The position numbers were made by a program, and so were the translations under genes. Positions 58,018-64,000 of a DNA stretch of 64,000 bases are shown piece after piece (positions within the stretch are counted from its first letter, which is position 1; each line of letters begins with the position of its first letter). Below the pieces are notes generated by a model that saw only the letters and a list, made by a program, of their open reading frames with translations, did not search any database and had not been told where the DNA came from. The DNA is taken from contig JAHLJT010000631.1 of NCBI GenBank assembly GCA_031308135.1, positions 190,730,955 through 190,794,954 of the forward strand, written 5' to 3'. The stretch is from Acheta domesticus. Its lineage: Eukaryota; Arthropoda; Insecta; Orthoptera; Gryllidae.

Positions 58018-59661
58018 GCCTTTACTACAAGGTGTTTCATTGAAGTAGTCTGTTGATTCTGTTGCTTATAAGCATTGCAGTTTATCGCCATCAAGTAAAA
58101 TAAATTTTAAAAAGTCGTTCTTTCATTTTCATGTTTCCTATTGCAAGTGTTTCCCGTTTCAAATTTTTTCGTAGTAGATGAGAAGGATTATGTGAAATGT
58201 ATGAATATGAACACATAAATAATTATTCATGTAAGTACAAGACCCTTCTTAGGTCTGCATTTACGTTGTAAATTTAGGCCTTTAATTTAGGTACAGAAAG
58301 TTATTGAGTACCTACATCACATTAATAGATATCCCTCAAAGAGGAAAATAAAAAAAAGACGATCCGCAGTAGACAAATAACTGATCTCCACTGCTATGCA
58401 TACGAAATATTAAAGTTAAAATACTAAAACACCGAAACAGCAAATCGAAAATATCCATTTCGTAAATCTTCTTAGGACTTCTGCTCCCTGAAACGATTTT
58501 TTTCAACATCCCTCGCTTTCCCATCGGGAAAGACGGAAGGAAAGTAAAAGAGACCATCACTGAATGACGGTCATAAAACTTTAACCGTTGCGTTAGTCAT
58601 TTTCGAAGACCAGTCCTTTTTTATGCGTGCGCCCGTCTTGAGGGTGAAGGGTGACCATTTGGAGACGTTTTATGAGCTTCCGCTCTTCTTCAACGTCTTT
58701 CTCGCGCTGTGATTCGTCTGTTGAGTTGTAGCCTGGGCGCGTTTCTTCTCTCCCTCCTTTCACGTCGCTTTCTTGGGCGTTGCGTGGGAGGCCTCCCGGA
58801 CTATTCAGATATGTGTTCATTTATTCATGCGTGTCCCTGACGAGATGTAGTTTGGAGACTAGAAGATCTTTCTATCAAAAATAATGTTTCACGATTGCGT
58901 CGTTTTAGTGTCAATATTCTCTTCACTGGATACGCGTGAGAGGGAGGGAGACGCGTGGATAATAAATTGTAAAAGCATGCCTGGCTCTTTCTTATTGCCA
59001 GACAGGAAAAGCGAATAGATATTACAATATGACGGTTATTGTAAGTGATGGAAGATTCCCAACCCGGACTGAGTTACGTTTAAAATGTAATTTATTACGG
59101 TACCAATAGGCTACAATATATTGCAATATTACTTTTCGTAAAATTTAAGAAAGAAATGAAAAGTTGTGATAGAATGCTGTAAACGTTTGTTCTTATAAAA
59201 ATTGCTATCAATATTAATATACAATTTCTTCAATTTTTTGACATAATTTTTGCGATTTTGCCATTGCATTTTTGCAAAAAGTAAATAAATGTATTTTGTA
59301 CCAAATAAATGATGTGTGATTCTATGAATTATTTCAATGACGATGGTTAGGAGGAAATTCAATTTAAATCTTAGTAAATAAACTTAATAAAATTTCACGT
59401 TTACGTCTTTCGTTTATTGAGTAATTAATTGATTATACAGAGTTTCCGGCACCTTAATTACTATTTCCATTAGCCTTGCAAGAGGAGCCTGTGCTATATC
59501 CTGGAAGGTGGCAGTTCGTATGAGATTCGGGGCTAACTAATGCGTCTGCTTACGTTTTTTTTCTTTTTAGGTATCTCCCTCGTGGGGCACCATCTCCACC
59601 GGTGTAAGCTCTATGTTTTCGACTAGTCTCCTGATATGTGCGATAGTGTAGTGCAAGTAAC

Positions 59662-59665
<4 letters not shown>
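58018..59665. other. No gene recognised
   Basis: AT-rich, with a balanced patch at 58560-58810 (minus-strand frame 58593-58820, unrecognised). Confidence 0.5.

Positions 59666-59693
<28 letters not shown>
59666..59693. repeat. (GT)n microsatellite
   Basis: About 14 GT units. Confidence 0.95.
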
Positions 59694-59696
<3 letters not shown>

Positions 59697-60431
59697 AGAG
59701 AGAAAGAAACAAGGACGAGGAAGGAAGAATCGCACGCGATTCGCATGTTAAGCTACTTCTCTGGCACCGATCAATGAGAAAAAAGCTAAAAACGATGACA
59801 TAATCGTCAGAAATTTCCTTTAGGTAGAGGTTGAAATCGATCCGGACATGTCGAAAATCAGCCGACGCTTTAACTTGAACTCTAGTACCTCCCGTTCGAC
59901 GACGTTGTAGCGACGATAATTCTACCATTGATACTGTCATTGGCCGTGCGTTGTAAAGAGACAAATATTGGTCTGACGCATTTAACTGACACATAGTCTA
60001 CAGCCTACAAACCGCAGTTGAGGCTCGATTCTAAAAAAAGCAGTGGATTGAATGCGCTACACGGTATAAGGAGTCTACTTTCAGCACTCCTTTTAATAAA
60101 ATAAAATGTGCATGGTACACATATATTCGTATTTCGTCTGAAAGAAAAGGACAAAATACACGTTTACTGTGAACATCATTTAGAGTGAATTCCATTTTGA
60201 AGTGATGAAAAAACACCGACACCGAGGAGGATATGTCCAATACTTTTTGTAGCGTTGGATGCGACGAGAACTCCCGTAGACCCTTTGCAGACTTGCAGAG
60301 ATGTTCAGACATCATTCTGACGAGTGAAACAAGCGTATTTCGTTACAGTGCACAACAAAAGACACTCGTTAACACAGAAACAGTTTCCAGACGATTGCAG
60401 TCGTAAGTTAAATATTCTATATTTAACGGCA
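59694..60431. other. No gene recognised
   Basis: Ordinary composition. Minus-strand frames at 59623-59994 and 60031-60315 have no recognised product, and the first translates the GT repeat. Confidence 0.5.
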
Positions 60432-60465
60432 GACGTTTCGATCTCATTTGCGTGATCGTCTTCAG
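60432..60465 (-). other. CTGAAGA-stem-GAAA motif (repeat tail)
   Basis: On the minus strand CTGAAGACGATC is followed by a loop, GATCGAAACGTCTG. GATC pairs with GATC as the short stem. Same order as at 6.95, 9.15 and 53.75 kb. Confidence 0.4.
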
Positions 60466-60643
60466 TATCTGACACTGCATTGTTTCAATTAAATACAATA
60501 TTTATAAGTCAATTTTATATCTATAATTCTCAAAATGCAAAATCTATGTTAACAATAAATATGTTAATGACGGATAATATTAGATGTTCGAAATCGTACA
60601 TGATATTTTAATTCTCCCTTAAATTATCAATTAATGTCTTCGT

Positions 60644-60897
60644 CTATATTGCGATTTTTCTAAGAGCGACCCTCAAGGCCACTCAAATCCCATCTTCGCG
60701 ATGGAATATGTCACGGCATTTCGCGTCTTTTTTGGTCTTGCCGGTAGAAGTCGCATGATCGCAAGCACTGCTTCATACGGTCTCGATCGTGCAAAATCTA
60801 GCGGAACGACTGAGATGCGAAATGCCATGATATATTCCATCGCGAAGATGGGATTTGAGTGGCCTTGAGGGTCGCAGTTAGAAAAATCGCAGTATAG
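60644..60897. repeat. 84 bp-arm inverted repeat (long hairpin)
   Basis: The left arm 60644-60727 and right arm 60814-60897 are reverse complements with about six or seven mismatches and no gaps. Both contain GCGATTTTTCTAA, CGACCCTCAAGGCCACTCAA, ATCCCATCTTCGCGATGGAA and GGCATTTCGC. The 86-base loop is unrelated. It is a recent foldback element or a precursor-like hairpin. No target duplication was identified. A minus-strand frame over it (60673-60921) is a by-product. Confidence 0.9.
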
Positions 60898-61089
60898 TAA
60901 TTCACTTGAGGTTGGTACCACCAGTAAACTCTTAATTTCAGCTGTCTTGCTATAGAAAGCATGGAAAGTTATTTCTGATGATTTCTGGTACTAAAATATT
61001 ACCTTTTGCACAAGCACTTTGTCATACTGATTACCATTTTCCGAAAGGTCAACCCTTGTATCTATATAACATTGACATATCGATACTTC

Positions 61090-61970
61090 CGTGCTGTCGC
61101 CTGGACCGCGTCATGTGTGCCTTTCAAATCTCGTCTACCCCCTCTATTATACCGCAGGCCTTTCTGCCCAGTCTAACCCGCCTGCCCATGAGGCTCGTCG
61201 CGCTGACAAGCCCTGTCGCCCCGCCCTGCACAGGCACTCTCACCCCCTGAATAGGACGCATGCCATAGCGCCCACTCATCCACTCACTCACCAACCCTCC
61301 CACCCTGCAGCCAACTCTTCTTCCTTCCAACCTACCCTACTTCCTTCCAGCCCACCCTCCTACCCTCCTGCCCACCGCCCGCCCACCCTCTTGCTCTCCC
61401 ACCCACCCTCCTGCCCTCCCGCCCACCCCTCATGGCTTCCCGCTCTCCCGCCCACCCACGTGCCCACCCCCCTGACCTCCCGCTAGCCCTCTTGCCCTCC
61501 CGATCGCCCGATCGGACGCCTGCCCAAAAGGCCTCTCACCCACCCGCCTGCTCACCCTCCTCCCCACCCACCCACCTTAGGCCCGCCCACTTTACGCCCG
61601 CTGGTCCGCCTGCAAAAGCGCGCGCCCAAACGCTCACCCAATCGCCCGCCCGCCCAAACGCCCGCCCTCCCGCGTGGTCCCGTGTCGTCACTAGGAGGGC
61701 GGCCGGCGCGGGAAAGTTTTCGGGGCGGCCGGAAAGTTCCCCGATGGCAAATGGAGCGGAGCCGACCGCAGATGCCGCGCCGCGCCCCCCGCACGAGCGA
61801 GGCAAAAAAATTCAACTCACGCGGCCGTCATAACTAATGGAAATGCGCACTGGGACTTGTCGACCCGCACTTTGCTTTTGTTTTCGGAACGCGCGCCTCG
61901 ATTTATTCGGCTCCGTTCTGCTACGCGCATGCGCGCGGAAAAAGCGAGGAGGATCCTTCGGGGCAGCAGG
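61090..61970. other. C-rich then CpG-rich block 13
   Basis: 61150-61650 is a degenerate CCCACCCTCCTGCCCTCCCG-type low-complexity stretch on the plus strand, giving Pro/Ser/His-rich frames. 61660-61960 is CpG-rich, with ACGCGCATGCGCGCGG near 61922 (GCGCATGCGC, as near 4.3 kb). No exon is recognised. Confidence 0.55.
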
Positions 61971-62173
61971 GTACGAGTGACGTGGGTCCACTGCTGTTTG
62001 TTCCGGAGGCTGTAATGTTACGATGTTGAGCCGGACTAAGAACAGAATACATTTCGTTGTTAGGAAAAATGAAAAATTGTTTGGTGAAATATAATGTTAA
62101 CTTTCAAATATTGTATTGATGGCTCCCCAAAACCTAATTATCGTATTCTTCACTTCTCTTCATGGACATAACC

Positions 62174-62198
62174 ATTTCGTATAATAATTATACGAAAT
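62174..62198. repeat. 25 bp palindrome
   Basis: ATTTCGTATAAT, one central base, ATTATACGAAAT. Perfect 12 bp arms. Confidence 0.9.
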
Positions 62199-62221
62199 AG
62201 TTCGAAAATACGAAAAAGTTT

Positions 62222-62256
62222 TAAATTATATGAACAATTATTGTTCATATAATTTA
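62222..62256. repeat. 35 bp palindrome
   Basis: TAAATTATATGAACAAT, one central base, ATTGTTCATATAATTTA. Perfect 17 bp arms with a loop too small to form a hairpin without melting a few base pairs. It lies 23 bases after another perfect palindrome. Confidence 0.9.
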
Positions 62257-62943
62257 GAATTTAGAGAAAAATATAATTGCAAAGATGCCCCCTTCATTAA
62301 TGATTAAATTTTATTTTATATTTAAATTTAATGTAAAGTTAATACTCATTGTGATATATTAATTGAAGACACAATTACAAAGTTACAATTACGAACATTT
62401 ATAAAAATTTGCAATGAACATGTTGGCGTGCACTATTACAGCCGCAATTATTTGGAAATTAAATCTAGGAAGTCATTATATACTATTTTTCGTAAATTCT
62501 GTCTAACATGTTTTTAAAAAGTTTATAGAAATATTGAGTGATATTTTATAAACAATTCTCACAAACGAAGAATGAGCTTGCTACTATAGTAAATAAAGCC
62601 TTCTTGCTCTTTTGACACACTGTATTCGTACATTGTAGTTCCCTCTGCTTCGCCTAATAATTCACAGGCGAACGACCAAAAAACTTTTGTGTGTTCACCT
62701 AATTCTCATTATTTGAAGTGTGCTGATTCCAAGAACAACATTGAAAATGCTGCATCACCCACCGTTTGTTCACATTTTAACATTCTCTCTATATAGCTAG
62801 GCTAATGCTGCTCTGAGTATCTAGAAATGTATCTGGAACTTATGAATTCCTATATTTACTATGTGAATGGGATAGTAGGGCACGAGATTAGAATTAGTCT
62901 AGAAAGAATTGGCCTGTAAGAAAATCTTTAAATCCAAGGAAAT
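62257..62943. other. No gene recognised
   Basis: AT-rich to about 62900. The upstream part of the following decayed ORF may extend back into this stretch, but no frame is readable. Confidence 0.5.
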
Positions 62944-63450
62944 AACATTCTTTGGGATCAACACAAGATTCTGCTGCCTCCATTGCGCATAAAATTAGGT
63001 CTCATGAAACAATTACCTTACCTAAATAGGAGCAGTGTTTCAAGTACCTTTGTGAAAAGTTGACGCAATTGTCTACAGCAAAATTATTGAAAGAGGGTAT
63101 CTTCATTGAGACTGAAATTAGAAAAGTGATGTTTGATCCCCAATTTGAACTGCATAGGGAAACATGAAATTAAGTTCCTAGCCTACAAAAAGACCCAGAC
63201 TATCAAGCAATTGTTGCCAATATGCTGAATGCTTTCAAGAAATTGAGAATTGTAATGAGCCTCAAGGTTTACTTCTTAAACAGTCATTAACAATTCTTAC
63301 CGGACGATTTAGATGCTGTAAGTGAATAACAAGGTGCGCCTTTTCATTTAAATCTAAAAGTGATGAAAAAACGTTATCAGGGGTGCTGGAACACCAATAT
63401 AATTGACGATTACTGTCGGTCGATTACTGACGATTACTGTCGGAGAGAGT
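62944..63450 (+). pseudogene. Decayed multicopy arthropod ORF (uncharacterised, probably element-derived)
   Basis: Readable pieces in order: NILWDQHKILLPPLRIKLGLMK; then, shifted, FKYLCEKLTQLSTAKLLKEG and IRKVMFDPQFEL; then DPDYQAIVANMLNAFKKL, MSLKVYFLNSH, a PDDLDAVSE segment, FHLNLKVMKKRYQG and WNTNIIDDYC. I recall this as the C-terminal half of an uncharacterised protein present in many copies in insect and arachnid genomes, where the corresponding words are LLPPLHIKLGLMK, HFLxSHLDxFPxNxGAVSxEQGxRFHQD and MExRYQGRWNxNMxxDYCW. It has no assigned function that I know of. At least four in-frame stops (including SH-stop and SE-stop) and two or more frameshifts rule out function. A 24-base unit is duplicated in tandem at 63404-63451 near the end. 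Confidence 0.75.
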
Positions 63451-64000
63451 CAGCAAACGGCGCAGAGGAGAACAAGCTATATTAGGGGCTTTAAAGAAAA
63501 GAGACTAAGAAAATATACGTCAATGGACACATAAAGACCTTGTAGAATATAATGTTAAGAATATATAGCCATCTTCTATGTTTGAATGAAGTTCTGTTGG
63601 TATTTTATAGGACGTTTATTTTTCATTTTATTTGCATGTATAGCATATTTTCCCATATATTAATAGATCAAATTCTGACTAAACTGTGGGTGATGGAAAG
63701 AAATAGAGTTCAGATGCGAATTCAACACCCAAAAAACTATAAAAATCAGCTATTAAGATTTAAAAAGGTTTTTGAAAACCCTTTTTTTGTTGGCCAGTGT
63801 ATAAATTCATCCTAATATAATATCTCCTTTTCTTTTTCCATTGAACTTAATCTCTGAACTGTTTTCATCTTGCGTGTGGGGCGGATCCAGCCTATCATTT
63901 TGGAGGGGGCCATCGTACACTTTTGTTAAATAATGAACACGTTTGTTATTATATTGTACATTATACAGACATAATACTAGGGTCCTACTGATACCAGTGG
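63451..64000. other. No gene recognised
   Basis: AT-rich. An 87-codon plus-strand frame (63552-63815) is not recognised. GGCGGATCCAGCC...TTTTGGAGGGGGCC at about 63880-63912 looks like the end of some dispersed repeat, but has no partner here. Confidence 0.4.

Noticed and set aside
61260..61660. Proline-rich protein exon
   Set aside because: The CCCACCCTCC low-complexity run explains the open frames. No splice sites or domain support it.
1..64000. CRISPR array, operon or prokaryotic gene cluster
   Set aside because: No regularly spaced repeats, no contiguous coding, and composition and repeats are those of an animal genome.

Overview
This window looks like intergenic or intronic DNA from a large, repeat-rich animal genome, most likely an insect. 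I infer this from three things: the AT-rich background, the arthropod-type transposon relics, and several tRNA-derived SINE families. I cannot name the species. I found no host protein-coding exon that I would defend and no intact tRNA, rRNA or other RNA gene. Nearly all open frames here are short, chance frames in AT-rich or GC-rich low-complexity DNA.

What can be supported is a dense set of mobile-element remains. (1) A ~1.55 kb helentron/DINE-like family has three near-full copies (16.0-17.6, 18.1-19.6 and 41.9-43.5 kb), two degenerate or truncated copies (32.0-34.3 kb) and a tail-to-head fragment (49.9-50.1 kb). All are in the same orientation. The 41.9 kb copy sits inside the 3' coding end of a non-LTR retrotransposon, and the reading frame resumes on its far side. 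(2) A 1.44 kb internally deleted piggyBac derivative (34.5-36.0 kb) keeps the acidic N-terminal and cysteine-rich C-terminal coding ends and carries four copies of a palindromic motif. (3) A ~530 bp tRNA-headed SINE family (B) has five copies; the first is split by a 174 bp hAT-type MITE with an exact 8 bp target duplication. (4) Other SINE-like units lie at 12.4, 13.6, 20.7, 27.2, 34.3, 48.2 and 52.1 kb. (5) Foldback or MITE elements include a 304 bp element with a 5 bp duplication (7.9 kb), a three-copy CCAAT-containing MITE (4.1, 24.7 and 28.6 kb), an 84 bp-arm hairpin (60.6 kb) and a palindrome at 53.7 kb. (6) Two retrotransposon reverse-transcriptase tails (39 kb minus strand, 41.6 kb plus strand) and a decayed multicopy arthropod ORF (62.9 kb) are present.

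Against the AT-rich background stand about fifteen sharply bounded GC-rich blocks of 200-1100 bp, at roughly 4.6, 6.1, 9.4, 11, 14.5, 21.7, 22.4, 26.8, 30.4, 37, 47, 49.7, 51.9, 56.8 and 61.5 kb. They have no shared sequence that I can see and no recognisable exon. Some are CpG-dense, and others are purine- or pyrimidine-strand biased. They may be CpG-island-like regulatory or promoter DNA, but this is inference. Microsatellites are common, including a (CA)n-(CG)n tract, a long (CTGT)n expanded inside a helentron copy, and several (AAT)n arrays. Nothing here resembles a coordinated multi-gene system; the notable biology is the layered transposon history.
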